Shown: positions 35,372 to 44,925, counted from the stretch's first letter. The stretch is 64,000 nucleotides of DNA from Bacillota bacterium (GCA_023419605.1 JAEZXR010000138.1:21240-85239), one strand, 5' to 3'. Notes: generated by a model from the letters alone, not told the origin. Made by a program: numbers and translations.

Positions 35372-35534
35372 GCCTTTCCCGATTTTGTAGCTTCATTTTA
35401 CCTTATCATTTATAACAACTGTATGTCATATTTCAGATAATTCTTCATAAAATTCGGCTCGAGAGCTAAGGCGGCCTGGGAGTCCTCATGAAGGTGCTCA
35501 AAACCTGTCCGTTAGTAAATAGATAAAGACCTGC

Positions 35535-36398
35535 CTAGAATCTAAACACATGGAGGCGGTCCACCCGTTCCACTTCCTCCGGCAAAATTTTTCCGATGTA
35601 CCCCATGTATTCTTCACTGGCACCCACAGACTCTAAGATCAGCGTGCTAAACCCGTGATATAAATTCAAGCCCAGCAGCTTTTCATAGTAGGCTGTACTA
35701 ATGATATCTCCAAGATTCATGAGTTTAACTTCCGTACTATTCACTTGTGCCAGCAATGGCTTGTGGTGATATTCAACAATGTTGCGGATATCCTCCGGCA
35801 GCTTCCACTTCTTACATAGCCATGCCCCTATGTCCGAATGTGTAAGTCCATCCATGACAATTCTTTCCGCCGGAATTTGATAGACACCCTTATGCTGTAT
35901 TGCTATAACCTGGTCAATGACTTCCGGGAGGCAAATATCCAATACGGCAATTCCTATATCATGGATAAGTCCATAGGAAAAAAGCTCATGCCCCTTGCAC
36001 AGGCCCGTTTTTTCCGCAAGCATGCTGCTGGCGATGGAAGTACCAATGGAATGCTTCCAATATTTTTCTCTATTAAACTGATTTGCCCTGCCCAACTTTT
36101 TGGGCAGGAGTAATTGAAATGTAAAGGATAATAACAGATTCCTCACAGTTCGCAGACCCAAATAGATAATGGCTTCGTTTACAGTTGTTACATTTCTTTT
36201 CAGTTCGAAATAGCTGGAATTTACACAATTAATCAATAAATCCGAAAGTTCGCTGCATTTTGAAACCTTTTTGCTCAACTCATTCATATCAAGCTTTTCA
36301 GATTCATACATACTATAAAATATTTCACTAACCGGCTGAGGAAGAGAAGGTACCTTATTTGATTCTTCAAGAATTTCGAATATTTTGGTGCTATCCAT
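35535..36398 (-). CDS. HDOD-domain signalling protein
   Basis: A 287-residue protein dominated by an HDOD domain (about 10-215): VPSLPQPVSEIF at the start, AIIYLGLRTVRNLLLS, and the HD-like GLIHDIGIAVLD and HSDIGAWLCKKWKLPE segments. HDOD proteins are HD-GYP relatives that usually lack hydrolase activity and act in signalling, motility or stress. GGGGGAT precedes the ATG. It is a single-gene unit near the GGDEF-EAL cluster. The specific role is unknown. Confidence 0.88.
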   Translation of the reverse strand: MDSTKIFEILEESNKVPSLPQPVSEIFYSMYESEKLDMNELSKKVSKCSELSDLLINCVNSSYFELKRNVTTVNEAIIYLGLRTVRNLLLSFTFQLLLPKKLGRANQFNREKYWKHSIGTSIASSMLAEKTGLCKGHELFSYGLIHDIGIAVLDICLPEVIDQVIAIQHKGVYQIPAERIVMDGLTHSDIGAWLCKKWKLPEDIRNIVEYHHKPLLAQVNSTEVKLMNLGDIISTAYYEKLLGLNLYHGFSTLILESVGASEEYMGYIGKILPEEVERVDRLHVFRF

Positions 36399-36656
36399 CG
36401 AATGTATCCCCCTATATGTTTTTGTCTTGTTGAAAAGCGTAAATGTAAGATTCTGTTTTGTCTGCTTTAGCTTCTACTTTATATACCCCCACGCAAGGAA
36501 ATCATAACATCCATTTCCCAATATTCTCATATTTAGGTATAAATTTTGACGCAAGGCATAAAGTTCCACTTTGTCACATGTACCTTTTTGGAACATAATG
36601 TAAAATTATGTTGATTTTTTGTATTCCTTTGTGGTAATCTTTTCTTGGTGATATTG

Positions 36657-36833
36657 ATGTTTGAATTAATAGAATGTACCATGATTATGCTCGAATTGCT
36701 TGAAAAACTTAAAAACGAAGGAAAAATTACGCATGAGGAATACGAGTCCCACATAAAGCTAAAGCGTGCATTTCTTTCACGTTTGAAAAAATGCAACAAC
36801 AGCGAAGGGGCCCATGTGTCTTCTCATACATAA
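36657..36833 (+). CDS. Possible small SHOCT-like protein
   Basis: A frame of about 58 residues with a helical core LELLEKLKNEGKITHEEYES that resembles a SHOCT module (short helical tail domain). No clear Shine-Dalgarno is seen at any of its three ATG codons, so expression is doubtful. It lies in the gap between the HDOD gene and the DUF1646 gene. The 36399-36640 part of the gap is AT-rich promoter-like sequence. Confidence 0.4.
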   Translation: MFELIECTMIMLELLEKLKNEGKITHEEYESHIKLKRAFLSRLKKCNNSEGAHVSSHT

Positions 36834-36929
36834 ATTCGCCATTGTCCGGGTAATCTTCCGGCCCATATTGCCAAGGTTTAATTTTTCTGTTATTATAAAT
36901 GTAATCGAATAGCTATTCCGGTTGGGCGA

Positions 36930-37060
36930 ATTCGTTTTCGCTTTCAAGAGTTTGCAGGTTTCTGGGGTGGGAAACTCATTACTGAGTTTTGCTGCCCTTT
37001 TTGTGTGCAGAAAAGGAGTTGCGCTATTTTTTTGCATAGCAAGGAATCACCTGACACAGC
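36930..37060 (+). promoter_or_regulatory. Probable Na+-I (DUF1646-motif) riboswitch
   Basis: A structured stretch precedes a DUF1646 transporter gene. GAGTTT pairs with AAACTC around GCAGGTTTCTGGGGTGGG. A second helix CCTTTT/AAAAGG encloses TGTGTGCAG, and GCTA/TAGC closes a T-rich loop near the 3' end. DUF1646-motif RNAs, later shown to be Na+-sensing riboswitches, occur upstream of exactly this gene type. The assignment rests mainly on this gene association plus visible helices, since I cannot run a covariance model. Confidence 0.55.
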
Positions 37061-37102
37061 CTACCTATATGAGGCACTAAAATAATTAAAGGAGCGAGAT
37101 AG

Positions 37103-38182
37103 ATGACGGTTGGACTTATGATCGTTTTGGCTTTGGTATTGATTTTACCCTTCACATTTCGAGTGATCGAACATAACCTGGAATACTTTTTATTTACCAT
37201 GGGGTTACTGGCTACAGTCATATCCGGGAGCCTTTCGGTACACCTGATTTCTCATATATTCGGAAACAGGCTTTTATATTTTATTACGGCTGCAGTGCTG
37301 ATTGCAGGACTTCTGTTCAATTATTCCATTCAAAAGATTCATTGGATGGTTGGCACGATTTTAAAACGTATCCCGCTGAAACTTTTTATTTTTGTTATGG
37401 TTACTGTCTTAGGCCTCGCTTCCAGCCTCATTACAGCCATTATTGCAGCATTGGTTCTGGTGGAGATATTGCATGCTCTCCCGCTAAAACATAAAACAAA
37501 AGTAAAGCTCGCCATTGTTTCCTGTTTTTCCATCGGCTTGGGAGCCGTTCTCACGCCCATAGGAGAACCGTTATCTACCATAGTCGTTTCTTCACTGAAG
37601 GCTGACTTCTGGTATCTTTTTCACTTAATCGGCGTATATGTCGTCCCAGGGGTTATTGCCATGGGCTTGCTCAGTATCTTCATCCTCCATCGTGATGAAC
37701 GGAAGGAAGCAGCGGACAGTACTGCCGCTACGTCGGAAGAAACTGCAGAGGCAATTTGCTTCAAGGAAGAAAGTGTTGAGATCAAAAAGGAGGAAGAGCT
37801 TAAAGCTGTTTTTATCCGGGCCTTTAAAATATTTGTTTTTGTTGTCGCGCTGGAGCTTCTGGGCGCGGGATTCAAGCCTCTGGTAAATACGTATATTATC
37901 CACCTGGACAGCCGGCTTCTCTATTGGATTAATATGACTTCCGCAGTCCTGGATAATGCTACATTGGCAGCCGCAGAAATAAGCCCTTCCATGACGGTGA
38001 TACAAATAAAAGCCATTCTGATGGGCCTTCTCATCAGCGGCGGTATGCTGATTCCCGGCAACATTCCCAATATTATTTCCGCCGGGAAACTCAATATTAA
38101 AAGCCGTGAATGGGCAATCACAGGGGCTCCCATCGGATTGGCACTGCTGGTCATTTACTTTGTTGCCATATTTTTATTTTAA
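37103..38182 (+). CDS. DUF1646-family putative cation transporter
   Basis: A 359-residue integral membrane protein with about nine to ten hydrophobic segments and a central charged cytoplasmic loop (about 205-240). Segments VLTPIGEPLSTIV and LIPGNIPNIISAGKL are typical of the ion-transporter superfamily that includes ArsB and NhaD. The family is DUF1646, predicted to export Na+ or another cation. ATG at 37103 follows AAAGGAGCG. A riboswitch-like leader precedes it and a strong terminator lies about 275 nt beyond the stop. Confidence 0.82.
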   Translation: MTVGLMIVLALVLILPFTFRVIEHNLEYFLFTMGLLATVISGSLSVHLISHIFGNRLLYFITAAVLIAGLLFNYSIQKIHWMVGTILKRIPLKLFIFVMVTVLGLASSLITAIIAALVLVEILHALPLKHKTKVKLAIVSCFSIGLGAVLTPIGEPLSTIVVSSLKADFWYLFHLIGVYVVPGVIAMGLLSIFILHRDERKEAADSTAATSEETAEAICFKEESVEIKKEEELKAVFIRAFKIFVFVVALELLGAGFKPLVNTYIIHLDSRLLYWINMTSAVLDNATLAAAEISPSMTVIQIKAILMGLLISGGMLIPGNIPNIISAGKLNIKSREWAITGAPIGLALLVIYFVAIFLF

Positions 38183-38190
38183 GGAACAAG

Positions 38191-38380
38191 TGCATGTTTT
38201 TCCGACCGGGAAGCCACCATCGTTACCGGATACCCTGATTATCCCGAAAACAGGGGTAAAGACCCTGCTGCCTTGCTTGATATGTTTTATAAGAAGTATG
38301 TAAAGATACTTCTCAGGAACTGCGGATCACGGACCGCTTTGAAGTCCAAGAAGTTCATCGATAAAATATTTGATCATTAA
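38191..38380 (+). pseudogene. Possible decayed coding remnant
   Basis: Downstream of the DUF1646 gene, one frame reads about 62 codons without a stop (TIVTGYPDYPENRGKDPAA, then KKYVKILLRNCGSR, ending KKFIDKIFDH) but has no start codon or ribosome site. The composition looks protein-like, so it may be the tail of a lost gene. I cannot name a family. Confidence 0.25.
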
Positions 38381-38458
38381 GGCAGCTTTGACTGTATGAA
38401 GCTGCTAGGTCATGGAATAAAGCCATTTGTCAAAGTGTAATCGGTAAATGGTAAATCG

Positions 38459-38503
38459 AACCCCGCAAGAAACAGGTAGCTCCCGTTTCTTGTGGGGTTT
38501 TTT
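38459..38503 (+). terminator. Rho-independent terminator
   Basis: AACCCCGCAAGAAAC pairs with GTTTCTTGTGGGGTT and is followed by TTTTTT on the plus strand. It ends the DUF1646 transcription unit. Confidence 0.85.
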
Positions 38504-38528
38504 ATTATTACCTTGCTCACTCGATGCA

Positions 38529-38681
38529 CTACCCCCGCAGAAGCAGTGAGTGCCTTAAATATTCCACTAATAAAGTGTCCAGCTCCTGGCTGACCTTTAC
38601 GACCTCCTCATACGTAACATTCTCCGACATAATCATGGTATTTAACCGTTCCCTTAAAATTTCAATTTCATCAATCATCAT
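38529..38681 (-). CDS. Second Spo0E-like protein (50 residues)
   Basis: MMIDEIEILRERLNTMIMSE leads to the Spo0E signature Ser31-Gln-Glu33-Leu-Asp35 in KVSQELDTLLVEYL. This is the two-helix fold of Spo0A~P phosphatases. The ribosome site is weak (AGGT about 11 nt upstream), and two adjacent ATGs make the start uncertain by one codon. It lies just after the GGDEF-EAL gene in the same direction and may be translated from that transcript. Confidence 0.75.
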   Translation of the reverse strand: MMIDEIEILRERLNTMIMSENVTYEEVVKVSQELDTLLVEYLRHSLLLRG

Positions 38682-38795
38682 TCTTTTTGTACCTAACTAT
38701 ATTTTAAACCTTTCTGCCAATGTCCGGAGTTCCTTTGCTCCCGTAAAGTGCTTGTCCGACAGCAAATAAGCTCCCTGCTTGTCGCCGGCGTGATT

Positions 38796-40481
38796 TCATT
38801 GTTCTCTGATTCTCATAAAGGCTGCATTTTCACTGATTGGCTTACTGAACAAATATCCTTGTATCTTATTGCACTTGTGTTTCACCAGATAATCCATCTG
38901 TTCCTGTGTCTCCACTCCTTCCGCTATCACACACAAATCCATGCTTTTACCGATTTTTACAATCAAATTTGTCAAAGACTTGTTTTTCTCATCATTATGG
39001 ATGGTATCGATAAAGGATTTATCGATTTTCAGAGTAGTTATCGGCAGCTGCTTTAAATAATTTAAGGAGGAATATCCCTTACCGAAGTCATCTAGGGCAA
39101 TTTTTACGCCTTTTTCCCGCAGCAGCTTTAACTTTCCGGCAATGGTCTCATAGGATTCCATAAGGATGGATTCGGTAATCTCCAGTTCAATCTGCTTCGG
39201 GTTCAGCTTCATGGATGCAAGCGTCTCCATCACCATATCCACAAAATCCTCCTGCAGTAATTGCAGCATGGATATATTAATGGATATATTAAGCTCCGTA
39301 TGCCCTTCCTGATGAAGTCTTTTTAAAAAAAGACAGGCATTTCTAAAAACCCATTCCCCGATAGGGACGATTAAATGCGTATCCTCTGCTATACCGATAA
39401 ACTTCTGTGGGGATATAAAGCCCCATTCGGAATTTCTCCATCGGATCAACGCTTCAAACCCGGAAATTTTATTTGTATTAATATCCAGCTGCGGCTGGTA
39501 ATACAGCTCAAACTCATTATTCTCCAAGGCCATCCGAAGATACTTCTCGATGTACATTCTTTCCGTAACCGCTTCATTCATAGGTTCATTGTAGACAACA
39601 ATCCTGTTTCTTCCCGTCTCTTTTGCTTTGTATACGGCAATATCCGCATTTTTCAGCAATTCATCCATACTAACCCCATGGTCCGGATATATGGATATAC
39701 CAATGCTTACGGTCGTGAACAGGCTGCTCTTGCCCACTTCAAAGCGAGCCTTAAATTCCTTCAGAATTTTGACCGCCAGCCTCTCAATCTCCTCTATTCC
39801 TTTAAAGCTTTCCATAAGTACGATAAACTCATCGCCACCCAGCTTGAAAACAGAGCAGCTGCATTCCTGAAGATGAAGAAGCCTTTCACTTGCCTTCACC
39901 AGAAGCTGGTCTCCGAAAGTGTGTCCCAGGGTGTCATTTACGTATTTGAAATTATCGATATCAATAAAAAGCAGCGCGCAGCGCAGATCCTTTTTTTCAC
40001 TCATTAGCACAGCCAGTCTTTCATTCAATGACCGACGGTTGCATAATCCTGTCAGCTGGTCATGGTATGCAAGGTGATGCAGCCTTTGTTCGTACGCTTT
40101 CAGCTCTGCGTGCGCGGATTGGATCTCATGGTTGGCGGATGCCAGGCTCCCATAGCTTTTCACCAGTTCCTGCTCTGCAGTTTTTATTCTTTTAAGCGCA
40201 GTAAAAGCCATGGTAAAAATAAACACCCCTGTAGCGCTAACATACAGCCATCCTTTCACCATACTGATAAGCGTCATTGTTTCCTTGTCATTGACGAAAA
40301 ACGCAAGAACTTTATCGGATAATAAAATCCATATTGCACCTACAACAAGATAAATCACTGCGATTTTTAGTGAAACCTTTCCTGTTTCACCCTGACCGAT
40401 ACGGAAGAAACCGTGGGAGAGCCTTTCCAATGAACGCACATCTTCCATCCTGCCTTCATTGTATGTGTTTTTTCCGACCAT
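38796..40481 (-). CDS. Membrane GGDEF-EAL cyclic-di-GMP protein
   Basis: A 561-residue protein with two membrane helices (about 38-60 and 72-92), a short coiled coil, GGDEF (motif LGGDEF intact, LTGLCNRRSLNERL) and EAL (GFEALIRW, LEITESIL, LDDFGKGYSSLNYL, VIAEGVET). Both catalytic cores look intact, so it could make and break cyclic di-GMP. ATG at 40481 follows GGATGGAG. It is the last of four signalling genes (kinase, AraC regulator, lone receiver, this protein), which suggests a common pathway. Confidence 0.92.
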   Translation of the reverse strand: MVGKNTYNEGRMEDVRSLERLSHGFFRIGQGETGKVSLKIAVIYLVVGAIWILLSDKVLAFFVNDKETMTLISMVKGWLYVSATGVFIFTMAFTALKRIKTAEQELVKSYGSLASANHEIQSAHAELKAYEQRLHHLAYHDQLTGLCNRRSLNERLAVLMSEKKDLRCALLFIDIDNFKYVNDTLGHTFGDQLLVKASERLLHLQECSCSVFKLGGDEFIVLMESFKGIEEIERLAVKILKEFKARFEVGKSSLFTTVSIGISIYPDHGVSMDELLKNADIAVYKAKETGRNRIVVYNEPMNEAVTERMYIEKYLRMALENNEFELYYQPQLDINTNKISGFEALIRWRNSEWGFISPQKFIGIAEDTHLIVPIGEWVFRNACLFLKRLHQEGHTELNISINISMLQLLQEDFVDMVMETLASMKLNPKQIELEITESILMESYETIAGKLKLLREKGVKIALDDFGKGYSSLNYLKQLPITTLKIDKSFIDTIHNDEKNKSLTNLIVKIGKSMDLCVIAEGVETQEQMDYLVKHKCNKIQGYLFSKPISENAAFMRIREQ

Positions 40482-40550
40482 TTTGTTTCTCCATCCCCTT
40501 CACTTGTCCCTCAGGACTTCCATCCAGCTAACCTTTGTATTATTTAAATG

Positions 40551-40916
40551 CTACAGCATATTTTTCACGAGCTTCCGCAACTCAGGCAAATTCTCTTTGG
40601 CTATGTAAGCGCAGCACCCATTTTCGAAGGCTCGATTGATATCTTCCTTTGCAATATCTTCAGAGACAATAATAAAGGGAATACTTCCGTCTACACTGTT
40701 TCTTATGGCAAGAGCCTGCAAGGCGCTGAAATTCGGCATGGAATTATCACTTACGATGATATCCCAAGGACTTTCGTGAAGCGCTTGCAGCATTGCTTTT
40801 TCGCTTGCAACTCTCCGGTGTTCGACTATAAACCCTGCCTTTCTGATCTCTCTAATATTCAAATCCGCAGAATAAACGGAATCTTCTATTATAAGTACCG
40901 AAATTTGCTTCATCAT
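40551..40916 (-). CDS. Single-domain response regulator (receiver only)
   Basis: A 121-residue CheY-like receiver with E11, D12, phospho-acceptor D57 in IVSDNSMP, and a C-terminal KEN segment holding the conserved lysine. There is no output domain. Shine-Dalgarno AGGTGGTGA precedes the ATG. It lies between the AraC-type regulator and the GGDEF-EAL gene and may relay phosphate within that module. Confidence 0.88.
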   Translation of the reverse strand: MMKQISVLIIEDSVYSADLNIREIRKAGFIVEHRRVASEKAMLQALHESPWDIIVSDNSMPNFSALQALAIRNSVDGSIPFIIVSEDIAKEDINRAFENGCCAYIAKENLPELRKLVKNML

Positions 40917-41058
40917 TCACCACCTGCCGGCTTTTATAAATTCACTGCTACAAATAAAGGATAACTTTGTACTGTAATTTAATAGTACAAAATTATCCTT
41001 CAGAGAAGAATGAAAAATTGTAAGTTCATACCCGGAAAAATTTCGGTTTTTATAGACT

Positions 41059-42162
41059 TTAGTCCTTCCCGGCATTCATCTGTCGAAACTCCGTAGGTGA
41101 GCAGCCTGTATATTTCTTAAAAAGTTTGCTGAAGTATTCGATATCCTTAAATCCAAGTTTTTCGGCGATTTCATAGGCCCTTAGATTCTCTTCCTGAATC
41201 AGCTGCTTGGCCCTTTCCATTTTTACCAGTGTGAGATAATTTACAAAGGATATTCCTGTTTTTTGCTTGAAAACCTCGCTTATGTACGTCTTGTTCATAA
41301 ACAGCGCCTCTGCAACGATTTTTAACGATAATTCACTCTCTACATTTTCTATCACATAGCTACAAACCGATCTCACAATTCCTCCGCTTTGCATACCGCA
41401 TTGGAGTGTATTCAGAAGGGTAATGATTTCTTGAACGGCTGCTATAAAAGCAGTTTTTATGGAATCAAACCGGTCACATTGAGAGAAGTCAATATTTATG
41501 AACCGATCCGTAGTAACAAACTTATCCAGCCATTTGCAGCTTTCCAGAACCCCGTTTACCATTTCCAGCATTCCATTTTTAAGGACACTTTGCACTTTTA
41601 TCAAATCATGGTTTACATTTGCCCCTATGATATCAACAATCTCTTCTGCGGCGCCAAGGGCCTTTCCATCCCCTTCACATATAAGCGCAGTAAGCCGTTT
41701 GATATCCGCCGCCGGAAAGAAAACTCCCACCTTTTCATCCACTGTTTCCTCTAACTTTTTTATCCTGTCTTCTTCCTTCCTTCTACTTACGATAAACTGC
41801 CCGGCTCTTTGCAGTAATTGATTCAGCTCATGTTCATCCACGGGCTTTGTCATGTAGTCGAAGGCCCCCAGGATCAGTCCCTGCCTTGCAAAACTAAATT
41901 CGGTAAAATCACTCAATAATACAACGCACGCGCACAAATTTTTTTCCACGATTTTACGCAGCAGCTCGATCCCATCGATTTTAGGCATTTTGATATCGGT
42001 TATAACAAGATCTACCGGGTTTTTCTCCAGCTTTACCAATGCCTCATATCCATTTTTTGCTTCATCGAAAACCATAAAACCGGTTTTCTCACCCCAAAGC
42101 GGCAGCCGTTTTATTTCCCGCCTTGTTATCTCCATGTCGTCCACTATCATTACCGTAAGCAC
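41059..42162 (-). CDS. YesN-like response regulator with AraC domain
   Basis: A 367-residue regulator: receiver domain with phospho-acceptor D56 in LVITDIKMPKIDG, a middle linker (about 130-260), and two C-terminal AraC helix-turn-helix motifs (LKIVAEALFMNKTYISEVFK, IAEKLGFKDIEYFSKLFKKY). GTG start at 42162 follows AAAGGGGGG. It is encoded 32 nt after the sensor kinase gene in the same direction and is its probable partner. Confidence 0.9.
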   Translation of the reverse strand: MLTVMIVDDMEITRREIKRLPLWGEKTGFMVFDEAKNGYEALVKLEKNPVDLVITDIKMPKIDGIELLRKIVEKNLCACVVLLSDFTEFSFARQGLILGAFDYMTKPVDEHELNQLLQRAGQFIVSRRKEEDRIKKLEETVDEKVGVFFPAADIKRLTALICEGDGKALGAAEEIVDIIGANVNHDLIKVQSVLKNGMLEMVNGVLESCKWLDKFVTTDRFINIDFSQCDRFDSIKTAFIAAVQEIITLLNTLQCGMQSGGIVRSVCSYVIENVESELSLKIVAEALFMNKTYISEVFKQKTGISFVNYLTLVKMERAKQLIQEENLRAYEIAEKLGFKDIEYFSKLFKKYTGCSPTEFRQMNAGKD

Positions 42163-42194
42163 AACAGCCCCCCCTTTACGTTAACTATCCGTTA

Positions 42195-44558
42195 CTATGT
42201 CAAAGGCAATGTAAAATACACGGTGGCTCCTACATTCAGCTTGCCTTCGATCCAAGCTCTTCCCCCATGTTTCTGTATGATTTTTTTAACGGTTACAAGT
42301 CCAATACCGCTTCCTTCAAACTCGTCACTGGTATGGAGACGCTGGAATATGCCAAAAAGCTTTCCGGAATACTCCATATCAAAACCGACTCCATTGTCCT
42401 TGGCATAAAAGATATATTCACCCGCTGTAATCATACAGCCGATGCTAATAAGGGCCGTACTCCTGCCTTTCGTAAACTTGAAGGCGTTGGAAAATACATT
42501 GTAGACCACTTGCCGCAGCATCACTCGATCTGCCGTCACTTTAGGCAAACCGGTCTCGATTTTAAGCTCCAGATCCCGCCCCGGACAGGTGGATTTCAGT
42601 TCATTGAATATGGATACAAACATCTCCTCGGTATTGATCTCCTCCATGCACAAAGCGGACCTTGAGGTAGTGGAATACTGTAACACCTTGTTAATCATGT
42701 CAATCATGTCTTTGCATATATTTCGTATATTCAGGAGCATTTCTGCCGCTTCTTCCCCAAGCTCTTCTTCAAAATCCTCAAGAATGATCCTGCTGTATCC
42801 GTCCACAGCCCGTAGGGGAGATTTTAAGTCATGGGACACGATGTAAGTAAAGGCTTCAAGCTCATTCATAGCGCTCTGAAGCTCATTTGTCCTCTCGATA
42901 ACACGCCGCTCCAGCTCTTCATTCAGCTTCCGGACTTCCTTAATGGCCTGCTTGTATTCCGTAATATTATCGAATACCACACCCACCAGGTTTTCCTTGA
43001 TTTTAAAAGCATTCATCAGATAGTACGTATCGCCGTCGGGATAATATGTCTCAAAATGTTCTGCTTTTCCGGTTTGTAAAATGTTCTGGTATAGATTCAA
43101 ATCATTATTGGGATAGTTAAAAACCTGTGTCCATGTTTTTCCCGGAATATCGCCCGTCCCTCGGTTTGTTTGACTTTCAAAGCCCGGATTTACATCGATA
43201 AAACGTATATCGGTAAGTTTATTTTCCTTATTTAGAACAGGCTCAAAGACAAAGAAACCGTTCAACATCCTTTCAAAAAGCAATGCATACCGCTCCTCAC
43301 TGGACGTCAGGCTTTTCTGCATCTCCATAAGTTCATCGAACTGCTGCCGCAATTCCTCATCCGAAGCTGTCAGTTCCTCATACAATTGCGTCAGCTCCTG
43401 ATGGTTTTCGTACAGTTCCTGTTTCATAGCACTGATCTTCCTTAAATAGAAAATCAGTATGCATATAAATGCCACCAGCAGTGAAAAGATGATGAGTACC
43501 GTGATGACAAGCTTCTTATAGGTCTCAAAAAAGGAGAAGGGTTTATTCACGATTTCGCTGTCTTTGGGTACCTGTTGCAAGGGAATGTTAAATCTTTTAA
43601 GCTGTTCATAGTCAAAGATGTTTCGTGTTGTTCCTGATGTATCTACAGGAATCCGGGAGATATCTTCCCCCTGCAGAACCCTTGCTGCGATTTTTCCGGC
43701 GCTTTCCCCCTGAAGCCTCCCGCTTACCATACTCCCGCCGATGGCACCATGTCCGATCCCAAAATCATATAAATGATATACCGGTACTTTGCTGTTTTGA
43801 CTCAGCCTCTGGCAGAAATCTTCAAACCCGACAACAATCCCTTCCACATCCGTATAATAGGTAGTGACAAGCAGTATGCTATCCTTTTGTGCCTGTCCTG
43901 CTTTCTCCATGATATCCTCCAGCTTCTCCTCATTTAAGGAGGTTACTTGAATCGCCGGATTTACCCTTTGTATGGCTTGAAGGGTCAAAGCACCCGTTGA
44001 TAGCCCGCTTTCCGTTTTGTCATATACAACAAAGATTTCCTTAAGGTTTGGGTTTATCTCCAGGGCAGCTCTGACCGTCCTCTCAGGATCGACTTCTTCT
44101 ATTACTCCTGTCACATTGGAATGGCCCTCTGTAATTTTGCCCGCTCCATCTTCATTTACACCGCAAAATACTATGGGTGCATTTGAAAACAGGTCCATTC
44201 TGTTTTTCAATGCGAACTCCAATGCCGCATCGTCGGTAGTGATAATCAAATCAATCTGCTTGTTGGAATACTTATATTTGAGATAGGTATATAAATGATC
44301 CAGATTTTCAGCGGTAGGATAGTTCTTCCAATCCATGTATTCGACAGCGATGGAACATCCTACGCCGGAATTCGCAAGGCTGCTTGCACTTCCTTCCGTT
44401 TCCCCGTCCGTCCAGGAAAGCCCCTTGTGGTAGGAGTTCAGTATCAAAACATTTTTAGGGCTGCTATTTGCGTAGCCATAGGTTTCTATAGCAGAGGAAA
44501 AAATTGCTGTTACAAGTACGAGGATAGTCATCTTATAGGCAAACGTAATCTTCCGCAA
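42195..44558 (-). CDS. Hybrid-sensor histidine kinase with ABC substrate-binding-like input, PAS and HisKA
   Basis: About 787 residues. A signal anchor is followed by an extracytoplasmic ABC_sub_bind-like domain (about 35-325: VLILNSYHKGLSWTD, DLIITTDDAALEFAL), a membrane helix (about 350-372), a coiled coil, a PAS-like domain, HisKA (IVSHDLKSPLRAVDGYS) and HATPase (NVFSNAFKFTKG, KDNGVGFDM). The start is probably TTG at 44558, 8 nt after GAGGGGG; the frame continues to 44591 with another TTG. No transporter lies nearby, so the binding fold is used for sensing. The ligand is unknown. Confidence 0.87.
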   Translation of the reverse strand: MRKITFAYKMTILVLVTAIFSSAIETYGYANSSPKNVLILNSYHKGLSWTDGETEGSASSLANSGVGCSIAVEYMDWKNYPTAENLDHLYTYLKYKYSNKQIDLIITTDDAALEFALKNRMDLFSNAPIVFCGVNEDGAGKITEGHSNVTGVIEEVDPERTVRAALEINPNLKEIFVVYDKTESGLSTGALTLQAIQRVNPAIQVTSLNEEKLEDIMEKAGQAQKDSILLVTTYYTDVEGIVVGFEDFCQRLSQNSKVPVYHLYDFGIGHGAIGGSMVSGRLQGESAGKIAARVLQGEDISRIPVDTSGTTRNIFDYEQLKRFNIPLQQVPKDSEIVNKPFSFFETYKKLVITVLIIFSLLVAFICILIFYLRKISAMKQELYENHQELTQLYEELTASDEELRQQFDELMEMQKSLTSSEERYALLFERMLNGFFVFEPVLNKENKLTDIRFIDVNPGFESQTNRGTGDIPGKTWTQVFNYPNNDLNLYQNILQTGKAEHFETYYPDGDTYYLMNAFKIKENLVGVVFDNITEYKQAIKEVRKLNEELERRVIERTNELQSAMNELEAFTYIVSHDLKSPLRAVDGYSRIILEDFEEELGEEAAEMLLNIRNICKDMIDMINKVLQYSTTSRSALCMEEINTEEMFVSIFNELKSTCPGRDLELKIETGLPKVTADRVMLRQVVYNVFSNAFKFTKGRSTALISIGCMITAGEYIFYAKDNGVGFDMEYSGKLFGIFQRLHTSDEFEGSGIGLVTVKKIIQKHGGRAWIEGKLNVGATVYFTLPLT

Positions 44559-44853
44559 TACAGAGTCCCCCTCTTCCTGAAATAATATCAAATCATGCTT
44601 CCCGACTGTAGTTACAAATAAAAATCTTATCTGAAGTGTTCCTTTTTATTACGCCCTACTCGCTATGTAAAAGAAAATTAATAGTAATAATTTCCCACCC
44701 AACGCTATCATAAACATTATTTTACATAATTTTATATTTTTTATCAACTATAAGAATTCTTTCACACCCGCGCCATGGGAGGAATCGCTCCATAAGCATC
44801 TTTCCAGCTTCCAAAAAGCACTGCCAAACCTCCAGATGCAAGACCGCATATAA

Positions 44854-44896
44854 AAACACCCTCCGGCTCTGCCATGACAAAGCCGGAGGGTGTTTT
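44854..44896 (-). terminator. Rho-independent terminator of nucleoside-transport unit
   Basis: ACACCCTCCGGCT pairs with AGCCGGAGGGTGT, followed on the minus strand by TTTTTATA. It lies beyond the last permease gene and the R3 repeat. Between here and the kinase gene start (44559-44853) I see only AT-rich sequence and a short coding-like stretch without a start. Confidence 0.8.
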
Positions 44897-44925
44897 CCGT
44901 TAAGCAATATTCACAGTTGGTGCAA

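Noticed and set aside
44760..44853. Coding-like stretch on the minus strand (GGLAVLFGSWKDAYG)
   Set aside because: About 30 codons only, overlaps the terminator, has no start or ribosome site; too little to call a gene fragment.
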